Positions 10,201-23,600 of a stretch of DNA of 64,000 nucleotides are shown here, piece after piece. The stretch is taken from assembly GCF_027580225.2 (NCBI RefSeq), contig NC_073354.2:7540001-7604000 (forward strand), read 5' to 3'. Numbering within the stretch: the stretch's first letter is position 1; each line of letters starts with the position of its first letter. A program made the translations under genes and the position numbers. This DNA is from Misgurnus anguillicaudatus (lineage: Eukaryota; Chordata; Actinopteri; Cypriniformes; Cobitidae). Below the pieces are notes generated by a model, which searched no databases, was not told the DNA's origin, and saw only the letters and a list, made by a program, of their open reading frames with translations.

Positions 10201-13200
10201 TGCATAGGTTCGAACTCAGCAAGCCAGGATGTTGATGCATCAGGACTAACGACCTCCTCCCTCCTACTGATCGAAAGTCTGGGCTGTCACTTCTTGCATC
10301 ACACGGGGTGAGATCCAAGACATCCAAGATTTCCAGACTGATGTTCCCTGTTCACCAGCCTGCCCAGTGAGGAGCATGAGGTCAAATGCTACCTTGGCTG
10401 ACTCTGACTCGTAGCGGTGAGGTTGAAGAGCAAATACTAACGAACACTGGGATAGAAAAGCTAGACAGGCTTCTGAACATGGGGTTCAGGTTCAGAAAGC
10501 CCCGGGAAAACCGACTGAACAGTTCCGGGGGGGTTAGAAGCTCCAAGTTTAAATGAAAGTTTCATGAAAGCTGGATGCAAGATCAGAGACTTGGCTGGAA
10601 AGTTGTTCAATGCCAAGGGTAGTTCCTTCCAAATGGGAGGCATGCTGACCTAACAACGCCCCTTATTGAAAGATGACAAGAAGAATGGCCTCTGTACCCG
10701 CTGAGTCCATGTTGGTCATTAGGGACCAGGAATAGACTCAGGAGCAGGTAATCAAAAAAGTTTGTTTATTAGAAAAAGGCAAATAATAAATCATAACATG
10801 GCAGAGCAAAAACAGTATATGCTGATGCCAACAGTCACAAGTGGGTGGATCGCAAAGGGTGTAGTGATAAATCCAGACGGATGAAATCAAAACCGACTAC
10901 GGGGCCAACTGAAATCCAGTTTACGGCAGCGTCGGGAAGAGACGAGACCACGAGTGAAATGACCTGTCAGCAGTAATCCAGCAGGTAATCCAAACGAACA
11001 CAATTAAGGTCAACCAGGAACCCGGTGTATGACAAAGTTGGTGGTAAAGGAAGGCTGGAGGTAGAGGGCAAATAGGAAAACTAATGGGGAAGGACAGGTG
11101 CAGACAATGAGCTAAACAAGCAACAATCAAGGTCAACAAGGAGGGCGAGGACAAGAATGAGACACTGAAGCACATGTCGCGCTGTCAAAACCCTGACCAT
11201 GTGCTTCACATTTAACAAAAACACAGCACTAAAGACCTGACTGGGACACGTAACCCATGCTCCTGACAGAATGTACCCATTATTTTGTATTTTACTTGCT
11301 AGCTCATATATAAGTAAACTATAACTAATTTTTATGGGTTGTATTTAACACCCTCCAGAACATTTTTTCACAGTGTATTTTTCTGGAGAAAGTAATACTA
11401 AAATGACGTAGAAGCCAAAATTTTAAATGTAATAGATAAATAAGCACTGCTGGGTCTATATATGGCTCCATCTTATAGAGTGTTAAAAAGTAACATAGCG
11501 TCTTAATCATTTCAGTATAGGGGAGAGCAGGGGAGAAGTACCATTTTTCAGAAAAACATATTTTAAAAGATAATGTTTTAGACAGAAATATATTTTTGCT
11601 TTGGTCAGTAACTCACAAGTGTGGTCTATCAAAACAAGGTGGAATTTTGAACAAATGTAAATTTACTTCAGTATAATTTCACTTTGAACATAAGTAGTGA
11701 ATTGTTTCTTTTGACCCCACAGGGTGAAAGTAACACAGGTGAGTCAAAAGTAACACAACAAAACAAGGTAGATTTTTGTGTTACACGTGTTTTTATTAAA
11801 TATACATGACTATGACCTCATCACTATGTAACTGCAAACATATCAAACTTCAGGATGTGTTAGAGCACTAAATAACATGAAGATTGATCAGTACTTTAAC
11901 ACATGAAACCAGAAACACAACGCGTTATAAGAAAAATATTAAATTTTAAGAAAAATTTACTTATCATGGTTGAAAACACCTTTCTGGATCTACACAAGGA
12001 AAACGATGAGTAAATAATGCAATATTTGTCAGGTCTGTCAAGGGTTTTGTGCTTAAGATGCTGTCATAGTTTGTTAAGTTATCAGGGCTTGGAGAAAATT
12101 GCTTTGTTACTTTCGACCCGCATTACTTTTGCCTAGGTTCTCCCCCAACTTTCTTCAGAAAAAGAGTCATAAAAATTTTGAGACAGGAAAATGTCCAAAA
12201 TTTAGTTGATTTGACGCAGTGAGTGTGACCCAGCAGGTGTTCACCATTAATGACTCAATCATCACTTCATTATCTAATTAACTTTAACACTGATTCATTG
12301 TTACATTTTTAACACCAGTCTTTTGTACACTGTAAAAAAATCTGTAGTAATTACAATATTACTGACAGCTGGTTGCCAGTAACTTACTGTAGATTTAACA
12401 TTTATGTTATTTACTGGCAATAGTTTGTTCAAAGTTAAATGAACATGATTTTTTTGTCTTTATCTTCTACAGTAAGTTACTGGCAACCAGATGCATAATC
12501 ACAGCTATTTTTTTACAGCGTGACACCTATCTCTGGGTGTGGATTATATATACACCAATCAGTGTTAATTTAACACTGGTAGTGTATATTTAACACTGGG
12601 GATTTTGCTGTGTACTGTTTAATTAATGCATAGTGAACTAGCATAAACAATTGTATTGACATTAATCAACATTAACAAGAATTATTGCATGGTGAAAACT
12701 ATATTGTCCATTGTTTGTTCATGTTAATGAATTTACGAATGTTTACTAATACAACCTTGTAAAGTGTTAATGAAATATCTTAATTTTACCTTTGCAAATG
12801 TCACATTTGAAATTCAGATCTCATGTTCCCTTAGTATTGGTACGTTCTTGTTTAGGTTTCCCTGGTGTGTGTCGTTTCCTTTTCCACACACGTATCTGAC
12901 ATATAAATGGTTAAATATATTTATAATTTTTTTTTCTGACAGATATTTTAAGAGGTCTGTTGGCTATCATCTGTGTTATGCCATGTAAGTGTAAAAAATT
13001 TAAACACATCAATATATGGTATTGAGTGACACAGAGTAAACTTTAGGATTAAACTTCAGAAAATGTATACATCTGAAAATGTATATTGGTAAAATTATAT
13101 TGGTATGGAAACATGCTGAATTGTTTATTTCCTGTTGTACTAATAGAAAATGAAACACTCAAGCTATATTGTAACATTTTATTCATTTTTTATTTATTTG

Positions 13201-16200
13201 TAATACTATAAATTATTCATATACAGAAATGGTCTGCATACAATTGCACAGTAGACATAAGAAAATAATAATTTTTAATAAAAAGTTTTATACAATAACA
13301 TAGTCAAAAATTTAAATAAAATGTAACTGAGTGTACCTCCCCAAGGGGCGATTTTTCTGGACAGGGCTTATCCTAATTCCAGACTAAAAACCATGTTTAA
13401 GCTGTCTTAATTTAAACTCATCTTTTACCGACATATCTTAACCAACATCAGTGCCATTGATGTTGATCAAGATGCTCACCAATAATGTTTTTTATTAGGT
13501 TAAAAACTATCTAAAAGTTCTAATTAGGGATGCACGATATATCGGCCGACATATCGTTATCGGCCGATAACTGCTTAATTTTTATATTATCGGTTATCGG
13601 TCTGATAGCAAAATTAGGCCGATAAATGAAAGCCGATAAATGATGGTTTATTTTGGTTTCTTGAACCACTTCACTTGCTCATTGCTGGCCATGTGAAGTT
13701 TTGATTGATGCTTTCTGTGACATAGCACGAAGATGACACGTGTTGCGTGTTGTGTATCGTCATTATGAAAATAATGCATTATAACTTACCATTAAACTTA
13801 GAAATATAGTAGAGAAAATGGTTTTATGTGTACTCAGAAGATGTAATTCACTGTTAATTGTGGGGTGCAAGGTTGTTATGGTAATGGGATACAGCGTGCT
13901 ACGAGAGTGATTGTTCATTCGCGTTTGTAAATTAAAGCCAAAAATATTCACCAAGTTGTCTACTCTATTTATAATGACAGAGATATTACATTTAATGTGT
14001 TTTTATGAGACATTTTTAATTTTTTAATTTTGTTGATTTTGTGCTCTTCCGCGATCGCGAACAACTGTGTACAAAACTAGTGTGTGAAAATAGAGCACTT
14101 TAAAAGAAAAATTCAGTGATCATTTCTCCCTCTCATGTTGTTACAAACCTGTATAAATGTCTTTGTTCTGATGAACACGAAGGAAGATATTTTGAGGAAT
14201 GTTTTGTAACCAAACCATAAATGAGCCCCATTCACTTCCATAGTAGGAAAAAGAATACTATGGAAGTAAATGGGGCTCATTAACAGGTTGTTTACAAAAC
14301 AATAGGTAATTAAACTATTAGCATAAACTTGAAAATTGGGTGGGGATGACGGGACTCCCCTAACAGATGTAATCTCACTCCAACCTTTTCGTAAAACTTG
14401 AGAGCCATGCTTAACATGTATAATGTATTGCAGTAAATTCACTGTTTTGTGTCTCTTTATTTTTGTATTTAACTTTTTATGTCTTTCTAATCCTAAGGTT
14501 TTAAAACCACCAGTGACCAAATATCATCAGTTAGTCCAGAATGCGGGCTTTATGAAGACACCTACATATGTACTGGTGCTCAGTATCAACTGTACTGTAA
14601 CACAAGTGTAAATTTCTTTGAGTACTCAAAAAATCTCAATCAAACCAGACACACATGCAGGCATTCCAGCTGTAACTGTATTGGTAATTTCACCACATGT
14701 TCATGTACCAGCAGCACTTCCTCCTGTTTCTGCAGCAATGGTATCAACAGCATCGCTATAAGTTCATCTGTTAGTCCTCGCTATGACTGTGAACTCTATA
14801 AAAACAACACTTACATCTGCACTGGTGTTCACTACCGCATGTACTGTGATATAAAACAGCACGATTTTTATTACTGGATGAACAAGAATTACTGCATTGA
14901 TAAAGATTGTGATTGCATTGGTGATGGGTATGAATGCAGATGCTTTCAAAGTATAAACTCCAGCTGCTTTTGCACTAGTTTTGTCAATAGTTCCACAGCT
15001 CCAGGTAAGGACGTTATATACACAATAAAATTTTATTTTTAACATTTTTAATTAATTGCTGTTTAGATAATGAAGTCTCTCATTTTAGCTCTGAATATAA
15101 CACTGTCAGATAAATGCATGGTAAGTTGAGATGAGTATTTCTAAAATTGAGATTGCTACACAGCAAATCTCCAGTGTTAAATTAAAACTGCATGGTGTAT
15201 CATCCACACCCAGATGGGTGTTTAAAAAACTCTGCCCCATTTACACGAAGGAAAGATGCAGATTTCTGATAACCCCAGTTATGTGTTGCCGTGTCGACTG
15301 GGAGAAACGGCGTTTAAGGTTCTGAAACGTCACATTATGCGCCAAAAAATGCTTAATGTCATGTGAGCGCCCTATGAAAGAACAGAAAGTCACTCGCGTT
15401 ATGTGTTGGTGTCGATTTAGAGGATTTCGATTGGCCCTAGGTTTGGAGTAGTTATTTTGCAGCTTGACTGCGTATTTATGCGGGTTGATGTAAATGACCA
15501 GTTTTTTGAAAACTATGTTGTGTGCACAATGTTATAAAAAAAATTAGGCGGGAAAATATTTGTTTATCTAATTACCCGGCTAGGTGTAAATGTGGCCTGA
15601 ATCAGTGTTGAAAATGAAGTGATGATTGAGTCATTAATGGCATTTGTTAAACTGTTAAAATGCTAAATGTTATGAAAGCATAAGTATTGTGATTTAATGA
15701 TCTCACACAGAAATAATCACTGAATAGGGCTTTAACACTGCTCTTAACCCTGGGTTATCTTCATTCTAAACCCCGCTTCTAACCCTGGGTTAAGAATTGT
15801 TTCACACTTGTAATTTAGAAGCATGGAAACAGGGTTAGCTCTGCTTTAGTGGGGTTAAACCCACAGAGATTTTCCTGACTAAATAAAGGTCAAATAAAAA
15901 ATAAAATAAAACATTGTGGTACCAAACGCATGCAGCTAATCAAGGTGTTCAGGGTTGCTTGATAATTACAGACAGGTGTATGAGCACGGTTTCAGACACC
16001 TGACCTAGGGTTTAGGAATACACAGTGTGAAATGTCAGATGATGAATACCCAGGGTTATCTCTTAACGTCTGGCTAAGTGTGAACAGTGTGAATAGATAA
16101 CCTAGGAGACTTTAACCTGGGGTTTAGAACATCCCTTTATATGTGGGAAATGTAGGTTATAATTAAAAGTAAGTTATAATTTTATGTTCTGTCAACCCTG

Positions 16201-17521
16201 TGATGCTCCAACATTGCTGTAAAAATCCATGTAGCCTTACAGGTTCATATTATGAGATTTTTAAAAAATGTAAAATAAGTCGTTGGTGTCCCCAGAGTAC
16301 GTATGTGAAGTTTTAGCTCAAAATATTAGATAATTTATTGTAACATGTTAAAATTGCAACTTTGTGGGTGCAATGTGCTAGGGAGACCCAATTATAGGAC
16401 TTAAACATGGAAAAACTCAGATTTTCACGCTATGACTGCTTTAAGAGAAATAATCAAAAGTCATCAAAAAATTTGTACAAAAAATGTAGTTGATTTGACA
16501 CAGAATGACCCAGCGGGTGTTCACCATTAATGACTCAATCATCACTTCACCCATTTACGTGTGGATTATATATACACCAATCCGTGTTGATTTAACACTG
16601 GTAGTGGTACTGGGGATTTTGCTGTCTATCAATAACACTTAAATAATGGTTCATATAGATTTTATTTCATGATACATTTATAGCCTGTATTTGTAATTGA
16701 TTGTATTGTTTAATGTATTTTGAATATAGCATACTCTACAAACCTTAATTAAAAACCTTTGTGATTTCAGAATCAGAGTACAGGATGTTTAACAAATCTT
16801 CTTGACCAGATACTCAACATTACAGTAAAAGAGCTCCCTCTAAATGTAAGTCTTTAGAAAAATATTAAAATAATCAAATATTTGTCAATTATTGTTATGC
16901 ACATGTAAGTAAACATATCATACCTTATTACACATAAAAATCCCTAGGTGTTAAAGGGGTCATATTATACAATTTTTAAGTTGTAAAATAAATCAGTGTG
17001 GTCCCCAGAGTTCGTATGTGAAGTTTTAGCTCAAAATAATTTTTATAACATGTTAAATTGCCACTTTGTAGGCCTGAGCAGGGTGTGTCCTTTAAAATGC
17101 AAATGATGATGAAATACAAACACTGATCACAATGATGGTGGTTTGTTAAAATTTAAACTTAATGTGCTCTCAATTATTCTCTCTCTCTCTCTCTCTCTCT
17201 CTCTTTGGAGACGTTTATTTTGGGGTTCAAATATGTGAAAGAAAAAAGACTTGTTTGTCAACTTCTGAATTTTGTTCTAGGCCAAGCGAAATTGGCAATT
17301 TATACAAGCAGGAAAAAGAAAATAGAACAAAATACAAATCAGAATATAATAGCCTTGTTTTCCAATTTGGTGAAATCAAGAGTTATGGTTGATTTCCTTT
17401 ACTATAAGTCTGTTAATGATGTTGTTACTTTCGAAAGTATTTGGTGTTGTAATGAGGCTCTGTGCTCTGTTTTTGAGGGTGAATTGTCAATAGATTTTGT
17501 AATAAAGGTGTTCAAAAATTC

Positions 17522-17604
<83 letters not shown>

Positions 17605-20600
17605 TTTGCACTTAATGGCAGTGCCGTGGTTGGAAGTGTCTCGGTTACGTATATAACCCTCGTTCCCTGAAGGGGGCGGATGCTAAGGCTACTTGCAGAA
17701 GGCCAGTCACTACTTGTTCCTTAACCCATGACAGTGACTAAGCGCCCTGGGAAGCGAATTTGTCAGGCGGGATTAGAACGCTGCGGAACTACCCTCTAGG
17801 GGGGTCTACCACATGGGTGACATCGTGAGAGCTTAAAGCATAATGTGAAACCCCTCTTAGTAATATCTCATACTAGGGAAACGCGGAGTGTGCTCCGCTA
17901 GGAGAATGTGGTAAGAATTTCCCACAGGGGGCGCAATGCGGGTGCCTAACCTAACCCAGGTTCACATGGAAACATCTAGTGAGAGGCTGAGAGCAGAATC
18001 TCCACAACATCAGCTGTCAAGGCAGTGGAGGAGTGAAAAATGCTATTTTGTGGTGTTTTTGCTATAACGACCATCCATAATGGTGCGGTTGTGCAGCACC
18101 CAAATAGAGGCTGCAAGCCAACACAAGCCGGTCTCTAGTGGTCTTTACTGATTGGAAGAAAGAATCCGAGAGGATACCAGCTCGACACAAACACTGTAAA
18201 ACCAAGTGAACGTGTTAGGTGTCGCCCAACCAGCAGCTCTGCAGATGTCTGTTAGCGAGGAACCACGAGCCAATGCCCAGGATGATGCCACAATTCTCGT
18301 AGAATGTGCACGCAGATTAGATGGGCAAGGAACACCCTGCTTTTCATATGCAAGGGTAATAGTGTCCACAATCCAATGAGACATCCTCTGCTTGGAGCGC
18401 ACGCATCAGACATAATAAAGCCATGGCTGGGTCTGCCTCCTCCGGGGGCAGCGCTTGCAAGTTCACCACTTGGTCTCTGAAAGGAGTAGTGGGAACTGTA
18501 GGCATGTATCCGAGCTGGGGTCTCAGTGTTACGCTGGATTCAGCGGCTCGAACTGTAGGCACGAATCGCTGACCGAAAATGCATGACGATCTCCTACCCT
18601 TTTAACTGACGCCAATGCTTAGAGAGTTAAAGTTTCATAGAAACTTAACGCTCACAGTGTGCAGAGGCTCAAAAGGAGTGACCTGTAAGGCTTTCAGTAC
18701 CATGGACAGGTCCCAGGGAGGGATCGACTGAGGACGAGAAGGATTCAGCCTTCGTGCGCCTCTTAAGAATTTAATGATCAGGTCGTGCTGACCCACTGAC
18801 CTACCGTTTTATCGGTGTGTGGACATCGCCGCAATATCTACTTTAATGGTAGAGGGAGACAGCCCTTTGTCCAAGCGATGTTGGAGATAAATAAGCACAA
18901 ATCTGATTGAGCATTCTCATTGAGAAGCACACCAGTCAACGAACAGGTTCCATTTTAGCGTGAACACCCATCTCGTAGACGGTGCTCGCCCTGCAGAGAT
19001 GGTGTTAGATACCGAGTGTGGTAAATCACCTAGAACCTCCTCGTCCTGTCCAGTGACCACACATGGAGGTTCCAAAGATCAGGACATGGGTGCCATAATG
19101 TGCCCCCTCCTTGAGATAGAAAGGGTCTTCCTCATGGGAATCCGCCAGGGAGGGGCTGTCACAAGGAGAGTGAGCTCTGGAAACCAATTCCTGGTTGTCC
19201 CTGACTTTGCACAGTGTCTGTGCAATAAGGCTTACTGGGGGGGAACCCCGTGGCCAGCTGTGTGCCAGTGCATCCACGCCGAGTGTTCTCTTGGTCAATG
19301 AATAAAACAGGCGACAATGGGTTGTGTCTGGAAATGCAAACAGATCTATCTGCGCTCTGCCGAAACGTTTCCAAATCAGCTGAACCGAGATGTGAATGGC
19401 ACGAAGAGACCTCAGATTCTTCTGACTCCAAGGGAGGAGATGACCTGCGAGATGCGACAGGTGACGAGAGCGCAAACCGCCTTGGTGATTACATCTGCGC
19501 ACAAATACATCTTTGCCTCGAATATGCCATATGCCCCAAAAGTTTCTGAAATTGTTTCAGTGGAACCGCAAACCTGCCTTTGAACGTTTTGAGGCAAGTC
19601 AAAATAGACTAAACTGCACGTGGCAAGACCTATATACTTGCGTAACAAAGGGGGCAGCTAGGCTCCGACGTGGCATGCTGCCTCAGTCTGCTCTAGAGCG
19701 GCTGAGAATTGTTGGATGCTCTTAGCCACATCGCCAAAATGGCTGGTCTAAAACGGAGCATTAGGAAACAATTCTTCGAACCTTGACCTCGCCCGTGCAG
19801 ATCCTTCAGTGCTTTAGCCTGGCGGACCTGCAGCAATGCCATGGTGTGCACGGCAGAGGCTGCCTCCCACAAGCCTGTGGGCCTGTGAGGGGAGGGTGGC
19901 TGGTCTCTTGGACCAGCTCAACCCATAGTTGCCCCGCTGTCAGGAGAGGTGAGAGGTGATCGCTGAACGGTCGTTTCCGGGAGGAAAACAAGTTTTCCAC
20001 GAGCGCGTCAACCAACATGCATCTCAGGAAGAAAGGCACAAAAGGTTGGGGCTGTTCTTGCAGTCCCGAAGTACCAATCATTAGTGATGGGACATCTGAA
20101 GCGAGGCTCCGGAGCTTGTGTCGAGCAAAAAGGGGCGTTCCAGATGAAGCCCCGATTCGAGGCTTGTATCGTTTCCGTGAAAATCACGTGACGATGACAA
20201 ACGAGGCCTCGTTTTCTGTTGAATACGTCATTGCTTCATTCTGAGTTTCGCTTACGGTTCGAAACTCGCGCCTCTTGTGGGTTTTGCAGTACGTTTGCAT
20301 TGATGTTAAAGTGTTGGTTGTAGCGAGTAGTGGCGAGGTTGTAGTGAGTTTCTATAGTTATCATTATATATCATAGCCTGGATTATATATTATATTACAC
20401 TCAGTTTAGTAGATCATTAGAGTAAATTAGCATATGTCTCGTTCTAATACCTATAATACGTAATTATATTATATAGCCTATATTAGTAGTAGTGTTATTA
20501 TTATATATATTATTGCTGCTGTTATTATTATTATAAGACTAGACTGTATTAGGGATAACCTAGAAGGACTGAGGATCCATTGGGATATTGGAACAAACAG

Positions 20601-23600
20601 AAGGTCCAATATCCCAATTTATATAAGCTGGCACTGATCTTCTTATGTTGTCCAGCATCATCAGTGCCCTGTGATAGGGTGTTTTCTAAAAACAGAAACC
20701 GCCTCAATCCAAATACTGTTAAAAAACTTTTGTTTCTAAATAAATACCAGTAAACCCTTTTCCGTGTTGCAGTTTGCTGTTCCACACTTCCAGTCCCATA
20801 AGCATTGCACTATTGCAGCCCCAGTTCAAGCACTGCACAGTCACGATAATTTGAAGAGTTTCGTTGCAAAATGAGATAACCACCGTTTTTTAATTGTTCA
20901 GAAATCTTGTTTTTTGGTTGTGCATTCCAATTAATTTCAATGCAACTGCAGTTGGTTTGTTTTGATTTAAACCTTCATAACTTAAAAAATACAGCTAAGT
21001 AGCACCATAAAACAAAATAATAACATGATAACGTAATAATAAACATGTTTTGACAAAAATGTAAAAAAAATTATTTATCTCGTTTTGCAACGAAACTCTT
21101 CATTTCTTTATTTTGTGCATTCACTTATCACTAACTCAAGAACTACTGTATAGTTGAACACAAAGTTGTGTATGTGTGAGTTGTGTGTAGATAGGTTAAC
21201 ACAAGCAGAGTAAAATACTTTCTTTAATATACTTTATTCAAAAGCCCACACCATGACAATTTGGTTGCTCAAAATGAATAGATTTGTGTGCGTGTGCGAT
21301 ACATTGCTTTGCACAGCAGGTGTCACTGGAGAGCACAGTGTTTCATGAGGCTTCGGGTAAATGAACCTTTTGGCGAACCAATGGGCTGGAAAGCCTCATT
21401 GGTTCAGGAAGCCTCGTTTGGCCATCACTACCAATCATATAGGCGGAATGGTGCAGGTAGGGGAGGAGTTCTCCACTCCACACAGACCGTCTCCGCGGCC
21501 CGAGTGTACATGGCCGCCACTCGGGGTCGAGCACGAGAGCCCCTACCCTACCCAAAGGCGGGAGTGGGTCAGAGTCGGCCACCGAATAGACGACCCCCTC
21601 TCCGATGCTGTGACAGACATAGAATCCTCGTGAGGACCGAAAGAGGACGAGAGCGTCGTAGAACATGCGCCACCCATCTCTAACGGCACCTCTGGCTGTG
21701 GATGGGGGTGCTGAGAGTCACTGGACGAACCAGCTAACCGATTCAGCACCGTATACGGAGATAAGATTTCAGGAGTTTTGCCTCCGTACCTTGAACGGGG
21801 CTCCGCAACAGAAAAGGGGGGGTTAACGTTCCCGGACGTTCTCCGCCATCCAAGAGGGTCATGCTCTCTTACAAGTATGAACCCTCCACGAACGCAGCCT
21901 CAGCATGCAGTCTTGCGCACGAGAGAGAACGATCGTGGCCACCCAGGGACCCATACATTTGCTGCATCCAGAAACACGGACGGAAAGACATCTTTAAAAA
22001 GATGCTCCCACCTCAGTGCGAGTGAATGCTGTCTTTAAAAAGACACAAAACACCACAATACTCTTTTAGAGGAAACACTCTTTTAATGTGCTGATATTGA
22101 TGAAGCACACAGGGGAACGGCTACGCACACACTCAACTAAGAGTGAGAAAAAAATCAAAAACTTAAAAAGAGAGGTGGAACACCCACGAGCCTCAACTGA
22201 ATTGCTTAATTCGCCAACCAACTCGAACACGCAGAGTTCTCCAAAGAGCAGAGAGTGTAGCTTCTCGTGAGCAGATACTGCCAGCTTTCAAAGCGAAAGA
22301 GCTAATAATATTGCACCTGCCTCTCGTTTAAATACCCGAGCGGATAGGCAGCGCCGGCAGATGCAAATATCTTCATGTTTATTGGCGTGTTAGTAGTTCT
22401 CGAAGTAGATTGGTCCCACGAGGCGCGTTCCCAATACGTTGGTCACGACCTGACATCGTAGTGACCGACTGAAAGGGAACTGCAGATTTAGGGGTGGTAT
22501 TTATGTAATTGGACTTGCTACCTTCGTCAAAAAAAAAACAGGCGGAATCTGACCAACCAAATTTTACACATGCTTGCAGAAAATGGTTTAACAAAACTAA
22601 GTTGCTGGGTTGTTCTTTTTTCACGTTTTCTGGGTTAATAGTTTGAAGTGTTATATGAGGAGACAGTTGATTGTCTTTAACTCAACTTTATTTCAACATC
22701 ATGGATCTTCCAACAAGTGAATTTCAATCCTGTTTTTACATACATTCATAGGTACTGACGTATATGACGTATGCCCTATCGCAGAACATAACTGGTTCAT
22801 GTAACATCTCCCCCTTTTAGTCTGGGGATTCATACAGTATTAAACAAAACAACTGTTTTTCAGAAACCCTTGTATCGAATAAACATAATACACTGCAAAA
22901 AATCACTTTCTCACTTAGTATTTTTGTCTTGTTTTCAGTAGAAATATCTAAAAATTCTTAAATTAAGACGCTTTTTCTTGATGAGCCAAATGACCTAAGT
23001 AAATAAGTCTAGTTTTAAGACAAATAATATACAATTTAAGTGAAATTGTACTTAAAACAAGCAAAATTATCTGCCAATGGGGCGAGAAAAAAAATTGTGA
23101 AATAAGATTTCTTTTTTCTTAAACACTTAATTCAAGTAAAATTTTCTCACTCCATTGGCAGATATTTTTGCTTGTTATAAGCACAAATTCACTTAAATTT
23201 TATATTTTTTGTCTAAAAACTAGTATTATTTTCTTAGGTCATTTTGCTTCTCAAGAAAATACATCTTGATTTAAGAATTTTTTTTATATTTCTACTGAAA
23301 ACAAGACAAAAATACTAAGTAAGAAAGTCATTTTTTGCAGTGTATCTCTTATTCTATTTATCAATATTATTATTTTAAACTTACTGTTCAAGTAGACATA
23401 AACAAAATAAAACAGAACAAGCAAATGTAAACAAACATTCTGCTCAGACCATTCCCTTTTCCCTTCAACATAACTGGTCTGTACTAATTTGTGAATATCA
23501 CTAGTTAACTAATTTCTTCTGACTAGTAAGTCAACTTGACAGCCGGTTTCACAAAACGTCCAGAGGGTGTTCTCAAAACTCTGAGTGACGATGTTATGCT

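Larger units (their letters stand above)
8446..11268 (-). mobile_element. Decayed Ty3/gypsy element (second family), 3'-truncated
   Basis: Reading right to left: 5' LTR (10710-11268), gag remnant with zinc knuckle, RT fragment, then directly an integrase with the intervening RNase H missing. No matching 3' LTR exists near 8446, so the element is truncated. It lies in a receptor intron, in the opposite orientation. Confidence 0.8.
17640..22480 (-). mobile_element. Decayed DIRS-type tyrosine-recombinase retrotransposon
   Basis: The left end reads CGGTTACGTATATAACCCTCGTTCCCTGAAG, like ends of fish DIRS/Ngaro elements. The right part holds ACTGAAAGGGAAC and GTCACGACCTGACATCGTAGTGAC words of the same type. 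A tyrosine recombinase remnant (18145-18402) and an RT/RNase H-side remnant (19026-19502) lie on the minus strand between them. A 1349-bp hAT element interrupts it at 20082-21430. Boundaries are approximate. Confidence 0.65.

Noticed and set aside
14764..15045. 93-residue minus-strand frame
   Set aside because: It is the antisense of the cysteine-rich receptor exon, which has splice sites, phase and duplicated cysteine pattern on the plus strand.
17402..17611. Arg-Glu repeat protein on the minus strand
   Set aside because: This is simply the translation of a (CT)n microsatellite.
21288..21683. 131-residue plus-strand frame across a hAT/DIRS boundary
   Set aside because: It crosses the hAT right end and the target duplication, so it cannot be an old gene; composition is low in recognisable motifs.
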